A stretch of 64,000 nucleotides of DNA from Perspicuibacillus lycopersici (GCF_025660475.1 NZ_JAOUSF010000002.1:496001-560000), one strand, 5' to 3'; shown: positions 50,492 to 59,300, counted from the stretch's first letter. Numbers and translations: made by a program. Notes: generated by a model from the letters alone, not told the origin.

Positions 50492-52381
50492 ATGAACGTG
50501 AAAGGGCAAAATTGGATTTGGGTTGTGGTGGTGCTTTTGTTGCTTGGTTCCCTTCCTGGGATAGTTACTCGTTGGAATGCGGAGGCTGGGAATAATACGT
50601 ATGAAATCGCCATGCCTTTTGAAGAAATAATGGAGTTAACAGAGACTGGACCAATGACAATTGAAGCAGCTCTCTCGACATTAGCTACGGCTGGACTAAA
50701 TAGTATAAGCTTGGAGCCGGTTTCCCTTGAACAGCTTGATGAGCGTGGTGTTGTAGCTGTTTATAATAAACATGATCTAGAACGTGCATTACTTTTTAGT
50801 GGGAAAACGTTTGATGCGGCGGACGGATATTATATAACCGTTCCTGATGATACAGAATATAGACAGTGGCTCGAAGGAAGTTTAAGCCCTGAGACAGTCC
50901 AGATTGAAGATACTTCATTCTATTTTATTCCCCAAGGCGACTTCGATTGGAGTGCTCCTATCGGTTACGATCCGGTAGCTCTTCGTCATATTCAAGATTA
51001 CGGATTACATACGATTTTTCGAATGGAAAATTTAGATCTTCAAACAAATCAACAGCTTGTCGATCAGCTTGTTTCCATGAAAACCCCACAAGCAAATGGG
51101 GTATTATTTTCAAAAGAAGAGGTTATTGGTTATCCGAAGCCAGACGAGATTTCCGATTTTACCAATACGCTCCACGACGCTGGTTACTATTTCTATCTTA
51201 TTGAATTTAGCGAGCAAAAAGGAATGCAAACCCTTGGAAGAAGCAATGATTATGATGTGCTCCGGCTGCACAGTATTGATTTGGGCAAAAAAACATTGAA
51301 TGAAACTATTTCGCAAGCCGTTCGGGCAGTGAAAGAACGCAGCATCCAATCAATATTCGTTCATTTACCACAAGATGAAGGTACTACTGCTAGCAAATTA
51401 GAGGATGCTACCTCTTTTATCGAAGGGGTTCATCAGGCGATGCCAAATGAATACGCAGCAGGAAAGCCACTGCTTTTTGAAAAAATAACCGTTTCAACTA
51501 GTACCTTACTTTGTGTATTTGCAGCAGGCATTCTCTTTACCTACCTAACAGCAGAATTAGTTAAATCCCGATTGCTTCAAGCAGTCGCCTTCGTTATGAT
51601 GTTGCTTCTTGCAATTTCCTATTTTTTTACAAAATCTATTACATTTTTACAAGGATTTGCTCTCATTATCGCATGTGTAACACCTATTTACGCGGTATTG
51701 AAAACGAGTAGGCAAACCGGAAAAATTACGACACTGACACTTCGTTACTTGCAAGCAATCGGGATTAGTGCAATTGGCATTATGATCGTTATCGGTTTGT
51801 TAAATGGTGATGGCTTTATGACAGGGTTCGAAGTTTTTCGCGGGGTCAAGCTTGTTTACGTTGTCCCAATTGTATTTGTCGCGATATATGTTTTTTGGAA
51901 GGAAAGTCGCGAGCTTTTTCAAAAGCATGGTTTCGGTGTGTTGAATTTGGAAGTACGGTATTGGCATGTTCTCGTCTTTCTCATCGTTGCAGCCGTCGGA
52001 ATATATTATATTATGCGCACAGGCAATAGCGGGGCAGCGAGTGCATTGGAGATTCGGGTGCGCAACGCATTAGAGGATTTTCTATATGTCCGGCCAAGAA
52101 CGAAGGAATTTCTCATCGGATTTCCGTGCTATTTATTAGCGTTATATATAATCGGTCAAGGGAAGGACTTCGGAAAGCTGTTGCTTATTCCTGGTGTGAT
52201 TGGCTTTTTATCGATTGTCAATACATTCACCCATTTACATATTCCACTTTCCGTTTCATTATTGCGGACTGTTTATAGCATTGTATTAGGTTATATCGTT
52301 GGATTAGTTTTTATTTTCCTATGGCGGCAAATTTTCCGATGGTTTGTAAAAAATATGCATAAGAAAGCAACAATAGAGTAG
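50492..52381 (+). CDS. DUF5693 membrane protein
   Basis: 629 residues. After a signal-anchor (about 9-28) comes an extracytoplasmic domain (about 30-335) beginning YEIAMPFEEIMEL, with the repeated DUF5693 pattern of alternating strands and helices (ALRHIQDYGLHTIFRMEN). Then about eight spans occupy the C-terminal half (about 345-620). The ATG follows GGGAGGG by four bases. In many Bacillales this family is encoded directly before csaB, as here (36 bp apart), which links it to pyruvylated secondary wall polymer or S-layer anchoring. The mechanism is unknown; it has been suggested to be a transporter or glycan-modifying protein. Confidence 0.88.
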   Translation: MNVKGQNWIWVVVVLLLLGSLPGIVTRWNAEAGNNTYEIAMPFEEIMELTETGPMTIEAALSTLATAGLNSISLEPVSLEQLDERGVVAVYNKHDLERALLFSGKTFDAADGYYITVPDDTEYRQWLEGSLSPETVQIEDTSFYFIPQGDFDWSAPIGYDPVALRHIQDYGLHTIFRMENLDLQTNQQLVDQLVSMKTPQANGVLFSKEEVIGYPKPDEISDFTNTLHDAGYYFYLIEFSEQKGMQTLGRSNDYDVLRLHSIDLGKKTLNETISQAVRAVKERSIQSIFVHLPQDEGTTASKLEDATSFIEGVHQAMPNEYAAGKPLLFEKITVSTSTLLCVFAAGILFTYLTAELVKSRLLQAVAFVMMLLLAISYFFTKSITFLQGFALIIACVTPIYAVLKTSRQTGKITTLTLRYLQAIGISAIGIMIVIGLLNGDGFMTGFEVFRGVKLVYVVPIVFVAIYVFWKESRELFQKHGFGVLNLEVRYWHVLVFLIVAAVGIYYIMRTGNSGAASALEIRVRNALEDFLYVRPRTKEFLIGFPCYLLALYIIGQGKDFGKLLLIPGVIGFLSIVNTFTHLHIPLSVSLLRTVYSIVLGYIVGLVFIFLWRQIFRWFVKNMHKKATIE

Positions 52382-52417
52382 ATAGGGAATTTTTATAAAC
52401 AAGACGAGGTGCATCCA

Positions 52418-53518
52418 ATGAATGTTGTATTATGTGGGTACTATGGTTTTGATAATGTTGGCGATGAAGCAATTTTATTTTCCATTGTACGTGCGTTAAA
52501 AAATTTACACGCAAATATCACGATTACAGTCTTGTCGAATAATCCCGAGAAAACAAAGGAAACATACGGTGTCGAGGCAGTTAATCGCTGGCGGTTTAAG
52601 GAGGTTTGTGCTGCAATTAAAGCCTCCAATGGACTTATTTGTGGTGGCGGCAGCTTACTGCAGGATGAAACAGGCTGGAAATCTGTCCCTTATTATTCAG
52701 GGGTTATGCGTTTAGCGATTTGGATGAAAAAACCAGTATTTGTGTATGCACAAGGTATGGGGCCAATTAATCGCAGGTTTAATAAATGGGTTGTTAGTCA
52801 TGTACTCAATAAGGTCAATGAAATTACTGTTCGTGACGAGGCTTCTAAACTACTTTTACAAAACATTGGTATTAAACGTTCGATCTCGATTGTTCCTGAT
52901 CCCGTTTTGTCATTAGAGGGCATCCCCTTTCAAAGCGAATGGCTTACTACTCAAAAAATTGAGCGTCCCTTTATCACCGTATCGGTACGAAACTGGCCAA
53001 CCCCGATTGAATATAAAAAGAAAATTGCCGAAGCTCTCGATGAACTTGCGTACAAGGGCTATACAGTCGTCTTTGTCCCGATGCACAGCATCCATGATCA
53101 AGAGGCTTCACAGGAAACTGCCCAATTAATGAATGAAAATAGTCGCATCGCACCATGCAATTTAGAAATCGGCGAAAAAATATCGATTATCGGGGAATCC
53201 GAATTACTGATTGGCATGCGTCTCCACTCCTTAATTTTTGCAGCCATCTCCCACACCCCATTTATCACCATCTCCTATGATCCAAAAATGGATGCCTTCG
53301 CCGCACTCGTGGAACAACCAGTCGTCGGTCATGTGGAATCAGATGATTGGGACGGGAATACGTTGTTCGATTTGGCAATTGGTGCATTAAAAAATGAGGA
53401 TGCATTGAGTAGCTATTTGAAGGAGAAGGTCGAGAAGTTTAAGGCGGAAGCGATGGAAACACCGAAGATGGTGTTGGAGATATTGGAAATGGAAAGTGAC
53501 GGGGAGGTCGGATCTTGA
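52418..53518 (+). CDS. csaB: Polysaccharide pyruvyltransferase CsaB
   Basis: 366 residues. Motifs: VVLCGYYGFDNVGDEAIL at the N-terminus, LICGGGSLLQDETG (GGGS), VYAQGMGPI, and the C-terminal IGMRLHSLIFAAISH (MRLH). CsaB transfers pyruvate from phosphoenolpyruvate to a cell wall polysaccharide, which then binds SLH-domain surface proteins. The ATG at 52418 follows GACGAGGTG; a GTG nine bases earlier is less likely. It is co-transcribed with the DUF5693 gene. No S-layer gene lies in the window. Confidence 0.94.
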   Translation: MNVVLCGYYGFDNVGDEAILFSIVRALKNLHANITITVLSNNPEKTKETYGVEAVNRWRFKEVCAAIKASNGLICGGGSLLQDETGWKSVPYYSGVMRLAIWMKKPVFVYAQGMGPINRRFNKWVVSHVLNKVNEITVRDEASKLLLQNIGIKRSISIVPDPVLSLEGIPFQSEWLTTQKIERPFITVSVRNWPTPIEYKKKIAEALDELAYKGYTVVFVPMHSIHDQEASQETAQLMNENSRIAPCNLEIGEKISIIGESELLIGMRLHSLIFAAISHTPFITISYDPKMDAFAALVEQPVVGHVESDDWDGNTLFDLAIGALKNEDALSSYLKEKVEKFKAEAMETPKMVLEILEMESDGEVGS

Positions 53519-53554
53519 GGCTTTGTTATTGGGAATAACCTGACTGTTTTTTGG

Positions 53555-53925
53555 AGGGCTCCCCTTGGTTTTCGGGAATCCCCGTCTGTTTTTCGGGAAC
53601 TTCGCTCGTTTTTTCGGGAATCCCTGCCCGTTTTTCGGGAACTTCCCCTTCTTTTTCGGGAATCCCTACCGTTTTTTCGGGAATCCCTGCCCGTTTTTCG
53701 GGAACTTCCCCTTCCTTTTCGGGAATCTCTACCCGTTTTTCGGGAACTTCCCTTTCTTTTTCGGGAATCTCTCCTCAGTTTTCGGGAACTTCGCTCACTT
53801 TTTCGGGAATCTCTACCCGCTTTTCGGGAACTTCGCTTTATTTTTCGGGAATCCCCGTCTGTTTTTCGGGAACTTCCCCTTCCTTTTCGGGAATCTCTAC
53901 CCGTTTTACAAGAACTCCACTCACT
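53555..53925 (+). repeat. Array A12 of TTTCGGGAA-core tandem repeats
   Basis: About 370 bp, 17 units by length, alternating TTTTTCGGGAACTTCCCC plus TTC with TTTTTCGGGAATCCCTGCC or TTTTTCGGGAATCTCTACC plus CG. CCCG-T5-CGGG inverted repeats are common here. It lies between convergent genes and ends about 15 bp from the galU stop codon. Confidence 0.93.
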
Positions 53926-53940
53926 TCCCCCAAAAAAAAA

Positions 53941-54825
53941 CTATTTACTCACCCTATCCCGCTTCACTACCTCCTCCAAAAATTGCAATACATCCAACTT
54001 TAACTCGTCTCGCTGTAATGCAAATTCGATTGTTGTCTTTACAAATCCTAGCTTTTCTCCGACATCATAGCGGTTTCCTTCGAACTCATATGCATACACT
54101 GTTTTGCTGGTGTTTAATTTGTGAATGGCGTCGGTTAGTTGGATTTCGCCGTCTGCTCCTTTTTCTTCCTTTTCTAAGAACAAAAAGATTTCTGGTGTTA
54201 GTAAATAGCGGCCGATAATGGCAAGGTTGGATGGTGCCGTTCCTTGTGCGGGTTTTTCTACAAAGCTACTCACTTGATATAATCTCCCATCCTTTTTACA
54301 TGGATCAATAATTCCGTAACGGTGGGTTTCATGATCCGGTACTTGCTGAACACCGATTATCGGTGCCTTTGTTTTTTCATATTGCTGGATTAATTGACTT
54401 GTACAGGGGATATCATTTTGGACAATATCATCTCCTAGTAGGACGACGAATGGCTCATCTCCGATAAAACTTCGTGCACATAAAATCGCATGCCCTAGTC
54501 CCTTTGGTTGTTTTTGGCGAATGTAGTGGATGTTTGCGAGATTGGATGGGTATTGCACCTTGTCGAGCAAATCGTATTTTCCTTTTTCTGCTAAATTAGC
54601 CTCTACCTCTGGTGCATTATCAAAATGATCTTCTATCGCACGTTTACCTTTACCAGTAATAATGATAATATCCTCGATTCCGGATGCCACCGCTTCCTCG
54701 ACGATGTATTGAATCGTTGGCTTATCCACGATCGGTAGCATCTCCTTAGGCATTGCCTTTGTCGCAGGTAAAAATCGTGTTCCTAACCCTGCAGCAGGTA
54801 TAATCGCCTTTCGAACTCTTTTCAC
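53941..54825 (-). CDS. galU: UTP-glucose-1-phosphate uridylyltransferase (GalU), paralogue 2
   Basis: 294 residues with the same motifs as the copies at 0.7 and 59.6 kb ([44 protein letters not shown]). It makes UDP-glucose. The ATG lies after AGGGGG. It begins 43 bp downstream of the terminator closing the teichoic acid operon, so it may have its own promoter, and it ends at array A12. Local differences from the other copies are clearest in the middle region and the C-terminal 25 residues. Why the cell keeps three copies is not clear; expression in different conditions is one possibility. Confidence 0.92.
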   Translation of the reverse strand: MKRVRKAIIPAAGLGTRFLPATKAMPKEMLPIVDKPTIQYIVEEAVASGIEDIIIITGKGKRAIEDHFDNAPEVEANLAEKGKYDLLDKVQYPSNLANIHYIRQKQPKGLGHAILCARSFIGDEPFVVLLGDDIVQNDIPCTSQLIQQYEKTKAPIIGVQQVPDHETHRYGIIDPCKKDGRLYQVSSFVEKPAQGTAPSNLAIIGRYLLTPEIFLFLEKEEKGADGEIQLTDAIHKLNTSKTVYAYEFEGNRYDVGEKLGFVKTTIEFALQRDELKLDVLQFLEEVVKRDRVSK

Positions 54826-54867
54826 TCCCAGACCCCCTCTTCTTTTACCCCATCATCCTAAACTAAC

Positions 54868-54925
54868 AAAATAACCTAGGACACTAGCTATCTATTTTTT
54901 TTAGCCAATCCTAGGTTATTTATTT
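54868..54925. terminator. Terminator closing the teichoic acid operon
   Basis: AATAACCTAGGA / TCCTAGGTTATT stem with a long AT-rich loop. T-rich tails on both sides make it bidirectional in form; on the minus strand it follows the gene ending at 54960. Confidence 0.8.
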
Positions 54926-54959
54926 TTATTTAGTTTATTAACGTTATGGGAGATTATTC

Positions 54960-56162
54960 CTAATTTGTCGCTATCGAATTCTCTTTATTTTGTACAAAAA
55001 CAATTTCATTATCAATAAAGTGCTCGACAATTCGCTCGGTAGCTTTGCCGTCCTGATATTCAAAGAACCGCTTCTGAAAGCTACTAATCTCATCAAATTT
55101 AAATTGCTTAGAAGTTATACAATTCACGAGACTTTTTGTATCATAAACAACTGGTCCTGGCACTAGTTCTTCATATTGGTAATAAAAATCGCGTTCCTGC
55201 TGATAGGCATCTAAATCATACGGATAAAAAATCATTGGACGCTGTAATAAACAAAAATCAAAAAATAAGGCCGAGTAATCCGTTATTAATAGATCGGTAA
55301 GTGACAGTAGCTCTTGAATCGTATAGGAATCCTGGATATGGTAAAGGAAATTGCTTTCCGTTACATCTAGTCCAGCCGTCATATATGGGTGCAAATGGAC
55401 AAACAGCACATATTCGTCTCCTAATTGGTTCGCCATATACGTTACATCAAATGGCAACTGGAATTTTGATTGATAATGGCTCCTTCCACGAAAGGTTGGT
55501 GCATAAAGAATAATTTTTTTGTCCTGTAGCTCTGGATATTGTTGATAAAACCTATCTTTTTGCAGGTGAATTTTACTTTCATTGTAAAAATAATCCGTCC
55601 GCGGGATGCCTAAAGGGTAAATATGCTCTTCCTTCATTCCAAAAGCCTCCGCATAAAACGGGACAACCTCCTGGGAGCTTACATATACTTTCGAATAATT
55701 GCCGTGTACTTTTACATGTTTTAAATACTGTTCACTTGGACCAAAAGGCTTTCCTACCGTACTTAGCCCGAATTTTTTCAATGCACCTGCACTATGCCAT
55801 AGCTGAATAACGTCCACACCTTGGCGCAGTTTCAAAACATATAATGGAAAATAATAATCATCAATAAGAAAATATTTGGAAGTCGCCAAATGGTAGCAGG
55901 ACTCCACCATGTGAAGGATATATTTAAGCTTTCCTGCTACTGAGCTATCAAACTTTTTAAAAAGATAGTTTCGTTTATAATTTGGGTAGGCTTCCGCAAT
56001 TCGATCATGGACAAATGCTAAATTATCCTTCAGCTCATTGGAACGGTACGATGCAAAGGTAATTTTATTCGTGTCTACTTTATTAAACAAGCAGCATAAC
56101 GCATATACGGTTCGTAAAAAATATTTTACTAATATAGTAGGTATGAACCTCAGAAGCTTCAT
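54960..56162 (-). CDS. CDP-glycerol glycerophosphotransferase family protein (TagB-like)
   Basis: 400 residues of the TagB/TagF family. Motifs: IQLWHSAGALKKFG (catalytic His region, about 128), YAPTFRGRSHYQ (about 210), HLHPYM, and LLITDYSALFFDFCLLQRPMIFYPYDLD (about 285-312). These peripheral membrane enzymes transfer glycerol-phosphate (or ribitol-phosphate) from CDP donors to lipid-linked teichoic acid precursors. The family cannot be split by sequence reading alone into TagB, TagF or TarL types. It follows a second family member by 66 bp. The ATG is preceded by GGGTAGG. Ends with a strong terminator. Confidence 0.85.
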   Translation of the reverse strand: MKLLRFIPTILVKYFLRTVYALCCLFNKVDTNKITFASYRSNELKDNLAFVHDRIAEAYPNYKRNYLFKKFDSSVAGKLKYILHMVESCYHLATSKYFLIDDYYFPLYVLKLRQGVDVIQLWHSAGALKKFGLSTVGKPFGPSEQYLKHVKVHGNYSKVYVSSQEVVPFYAEAFGMKEEHIYPLGIPRTDYFYNESKIHLQKDRFYQQYPELQDKKIILYAPTFRGRSHYQSKFQLPFDVTYMANQLGDEYVLFVHLHPYMTAGLDVTESNFLYHIQDSYTIQELLSLTDLLITDYSALFFDFCLLQRPMIFYPYDLDAYQQERDFYYQYEELVPGPVVYDTKSLVNCITSKQFKFDEISSFQKRFFEYQDGKATERIVEHFIDNEIVFVQNKENSIATN

Positions 56163-56228
56163 ATCATAAACCTACCCTTCTTTTTTATTCATTCACTCAT
56201 GTTGCGAAAATCTGATTGTATTCATGAA

Positions 56229-57545
56229 TTAGCTGGCAACGTCTTGCTTCACCTTTGCAGCTGTCGATTCCGTATTTATCGTTAACAAATGTTTATAAAT
56301 AAAGTTTACTTGCTTTTCGAGCACCTGTTTTTGGTTTTCTTTTGCATAAAAAATATTCAATACTCTTTCTCTGTCTGCCGCAAATTGTCCCGGATCCTTC
56401 ATTGCCTTTTCTAAATCAGATAGAAAAGCGGAGAATTGAAAGGATTTTGGACCTGGTGTAACGTCAAAATAGTTGAAGTACATTTCATTCGATTTTTTCA
56501 AATACATATCTAAGTCATAGCAGTAAAATAGGACTGGTTTATCTAACAGCAAATAATCGGTGTAACAGCTCGAATAGTCTGTAACAAGAATATCCGTGTA
56601 TTTTAACAATAGCTGCGGATCATACGATTCATTGCTTATATCAATAATATTTTCATAAATAGCCGGAACTTGACCGCTACTATACATATGACGTTTCACT
56701 AAAAATTTATAGCCTGTCCGTTTACATAATTCATTCAGCTTTTGAAAATCAATCACTAAATTAATATCTGTTTCCAGCTTGCCGAACTTCCGATGGGTTG
56801 GCATATACATGATGATTTTTCCTTCGCGAATCCATTCCGGTATCGCGAAATCCTCGTCTGTATCTTGAAAAAATACGTCATTACGTACTTGCCCCATTTC
56901 TAGCACATGATCTTTTGCCACTAAAAATGTCTCCGGATAATAGGAGGATACCCGTGGGCTTGTCGAGACGACATAATTTTCCTTTGCTGAATTCGTTTGA
57001 ACAACAAACTTCCCAAAAAAGCGACGTATTCTTCTTGGCTCATGGAGAATTTTATAAGAAAATGTCCCTTTATTTGCTCCCCATACTTTTTTCAAGCCAA
57101 CCCCATGCCAAGTGTTATAAGAGATTGCACCACCTAAAAGCGATTTAATAAAGTCATCGTTAATGGAGTGGGAATGGATAACTAGCTTTGCACGTAGCTG
57201 GTAAAGAATGCCCTTTGGCGAATGATGCATATGTGCCTCATAGCCCAAACTGGCTAACTCCTTCACAACACGGGGATTTTTCGTTATCCATACACACTTT
57301 AATGTAGGATTTTTCACCATTTCTAAAAATAAATATTTCGTATTGCCGCGAAATCCTTGTCCATTCTCACCACCAAAAACGACCAAGTTCTTTGTTTTCG
57401 GAACAAGCTTAGATAAGAAATAAATAGTAACAACAACTGTCCGCTTACCAATTAGTCGCGCTGTCTTTAGTAACGGACGGTTAACGGACAGCAGTATTAA
57501 CACTAGCAACACAATCTGGATTATTTCGATTATACGATTACTCAT
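56229..57545 (-). CDS. CDP-glycerol/ribitol glycerophosphotransferase family protein (TagF/TarL-like)
   Basis: 438 residues. One N-terminal hydrophobic segment (about 5-22), then YNTWHGVGLKKVWG (His active-site region), IIMYMPTHRKFG, and DILVTDYSSCYTDYLLLDKPVLFYCYDLDMY. This is a typical polymerase-type member of the family. With CDP-ribitol-forming enzymes encoded directly upstream (58.6-59.3 kb), a ribitol-phosphate transferase is possible. The start ATG at 57545 is preceded by GAGGCG. It begins about 315 bp after the SDR gene ends, behind a structured-looking region. Confidence 0.82.
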   Translation of the reverse strand: MSNRIIEIIQIVLLVLILLSVNRPLLKTARLIGKRTVVVTIYFLSKLVPKTKNLVVFGGENGQGFRGNTKYLFLEMVKNPTLKCVWITKNPRVVKELASLGYEAHMHHSPKGILYQLRAKLVIHSHSINDDFIKSLLGGAISYNTWHGVGLKKVWGANKGTFSYKILHEPRRIRRFFGKFVVQTNSAKENYVVSTSPRVSSYYPETFLVAKDHVLEMGQVRNDVFFQDTDEDFAIPEWIREGKIIMYMPTHRKFGKLETDINLVIDFQKLNELCKRTGYKFLVKRHMYSSGQVPAIYENIIDISNESYDPQLLLKYTDILVTDYSSCYTDYLLLDKPVLFYCYDLDMYLKKSNEMYFNYFDVTPGPKSFQFSAFLSDLEKAMKDPGQFAADRERVLNIFYAKENQKQVLEKQVNFIYKHLLTINTESTAAKVKQDVAS

Positions 57546-57589
57546 GTTTTTATTCGCCTCGTTATATCTTGTCTCTAAATTTTTGATTA

Positions 57590-57850
57590 AAATTCACCTA
57601 TAGACGGGGCTAATAGGCTAGATGTATCTCGGATTCTTGGGTATTAGGGACTTTGTTTGTCATTCACGGTTTCGAGGATTATTCAAACCCCAGTTGTTTA
57701 CCGCTCCCTATTCCATTGGTACTCATTATGTGCAGCATGTTTTGTAATATTTAAAGCGCTGAATAGCATTCGTTAGTTAGTTCTTAAATTTCACAGCTTC
57801 TTGTCATATATACATCACCAACTATTCCCGGATACCCAACAACTCAGATG
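57590..57850 (-). other. Unassigned leader region upstream of the TagF-like gene
   Basis: 316 bp separate the SDR gene from the TagF-like gene on one strand, unusual inside an operon. No protein gene is supported. On the minus strand TAGGGA (about 57.70 kb) can pair with TCCCTA (about 57.65 kb), and CGGT with ACCG inside, leaving GGGG/CCTC pairing in the loop. I do not recognise a known riboswitch class; it may be a promoter region or leader RNA. Confidence 0.3.
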
Positions 57851-57861
57851 ATGCGCATCGA

Positions 57862-58611
57862 TTAAGAAACAGTAACCTGCTGCTCGATGACACTCTTTTT
57901 CGATGCTTTCGTCACTTGCTTTCGAACGACAATATTTTGCCCATCTAAGCAAATTCCGGTGTCTGATAATAGCTGTTTCACCACATCGCCAACTTCCTCT
58001 GGCTGCATAATGGTCGTTGGATCTTCATCTGGTGCTAATACTTTTCTTAATTCCGTTGCACAGCGACCTGGTGAAATACAGTACACTAAAATGCCGTACT
58101 CGGAAAGCTCAGCGGATAATGTTTCAGAAATACTAATTAGTGCCGCCTTTGACGATGCATAGGCAAGCCAACCAGGACGGGCGGAACTACCGGCTGTGGA
58201 AGCGACATTTAAAATTTTGCCTCCTGTTTTCTTCATAAATCGAACGGTTTCTTTTGTAATGTTAAATAAGGAATGGACATTAATTCGATAGGTTTCCTCC
58301 CAATCATCCACCGTTGTTTCCAGCAGTGATTTCGGATTCGCGTAGCCTGCCACATTAATTAGCATATCAATCGTTCCGAAATTATCGCCAACTTGTTGAA
58401 TCAATTCTCTCACATCATCATAGACAGTAAGGTCCATCGCATAACATTCAATATGTTTGTCGCCTGCCATTAAGTGTTTCGTTTCTTCGATTCCATCTTT
58501 TGATCTAGCAATCAATATAAAGTTGGAAATATCCGCTTGCTCACTTAAACTAACCGCAATTGCTCTCCCAATTCCACGACTTGCCCCTGTTATTACACAT
58601 GTTTTTGTCAT
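57862..58611 (-). CDS. SDR-family reductase, probable ribulose-5-phosphate reductase for CDP-ribitol
   Basis: 249 residues of the short-chain dehydrogenase family. The NAD(P) motif is TGASRGIGRAI (about residues 8-18), NVAGYA (about 88-93), catalytic Ser in VASTAG and Y-x-x-x-K as YASSK (about 152-156), and CISPGRCATELR near residue 183. That last motif and the DEDPTTIMQPEEV segment resemble the C-terminal half of H. influenzae Bcs1, which reduces ribulose-5-phosphate for CDP-ribitol. It starts 2 bp after the IspD/TarI gene ends, so the two proteins correspond to a split Bcs1. The substrate is inferred. Confidence 0.78.
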   Translation of the reverse strand: MTKTCVITGASRGIGRAIAVSLSEQADISNFILIARSKDGIEETKHLMAGDKHIECYAMDLTVYDDVRELIQQVGDNFGTIDMLINVAGYANPKSLLETTVDDWEETYRINVHSLFNITKETVRFMKKTGGKILNVASTAGSSARPGWLAYASSKAALISISETLSAELSEYGILVYCISPGRCATELRKVLAPDEDPTTIMQPEEVGDVVKQLLSDTGICLDGQNIVVRKQVTKASKKSVIEQQVTVS

Positions 58612-58613
58612 CC

Positions 58614-59300
58614 CTATTCCCCCATTAAAATAGTTTCTTTGTAAATCGCCTCTGCAATTTTACGATCAATTGGCTTCGTAATTTTTATATTGTACTCACT
58701 ACCTTGTAGAATGGTAATGTCTGAATGGTAGTAGTGAAAATATAAACTCGCATCTTCAGTAAACTCTAGTGCATCCTCTCTCGCACATTCATGGGCATAT
58801 AATAATGTTTTTGTATTGTATTTATGTGGTAGTTGTACGTTCACTAATTGATCACGCTGCAAATTACCATCTACCTTCGTGGTTCCCTGCAAAACGGTGA
58901 ACGGAATATCCAATCCGAAAATAGCGTTTTCATTTTTTTCTTGTATGAGTGTTTGGAACATTTCCTCTGTAACAAATGGACGAACAGCTTCATGGATGAT
59001 CGTATTTTCATAGCTTGCTTGCTTAAGCCCTTTATAGACAGATTCCTGACGGGTTTCCCCACCTTCAATACAATGAATCGGTGTCGTAAAACCATACTCG
59101 CGAATAACTTCCTCGGTTTTTAAAAGGAAATCAGCTGGACATGTAACGATAATTTCTTTAATTTCTGGAATGCGATCCACCTTTTCCAACACATGAATAA
59201 AAATTGGCTTTCCCGCAAGTAATAAAAATTGCTTCGGAATATTTAACTGCATTCGCTTTCCAATACCGCCTGATAACAATACCAAACTATAATCTGCCAT
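58614..59300 (-). CDS. tarI: IspD/TarI family cytidylyltransferase, probable ribitol-5-phosphate cytidylyltransferase
   Basis: 228 residues. N-terminal LLSGGIGKRMQLNIPKQFL (the GGxGxR nucleotide motif and the PKQF of IspD-type enzymes), HEAVRPFVTEEM (acidic metal site), and EDASLYFHYYHSDITILQGSEYNIKITKPID near the C-terminus. IspD (isoprenoid) and TarI (teichoic acid) are close relatives; the adjoining SDR gene and teichoic acid neighbours favour TarI, making CDP-ribitol. The ATG lies after GGAGG. Confidence 0.82.
   Translation of the reverse strand: MADYSLVLLSGGIGKRMQLNIPKQFLLLAGKPIFIHVLEKVDRIPEIKEIIVTCPADFLLKTEEVIREYGFTTPIHCIEGGETRQESVYKGLKQASYENTIIHEAVRPFVTEEMFQTLIQEKNENAIFGLDIPFTVLQGTTKVDGNLQRDQLVNVQLPHKYNTKTLLYAHECAREDALEFTEDASLYFHYYHSDITILQGSEYNIKITKPIDRKIAEAIYKETILMGE

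Noticed and set aside
10530..53925. CRISPR arrays
   Set aside because: Units are 21 bp with a short degenerate core and no unique 28-40 bp spacers between identical repeats, and no cas genes are present in the window.
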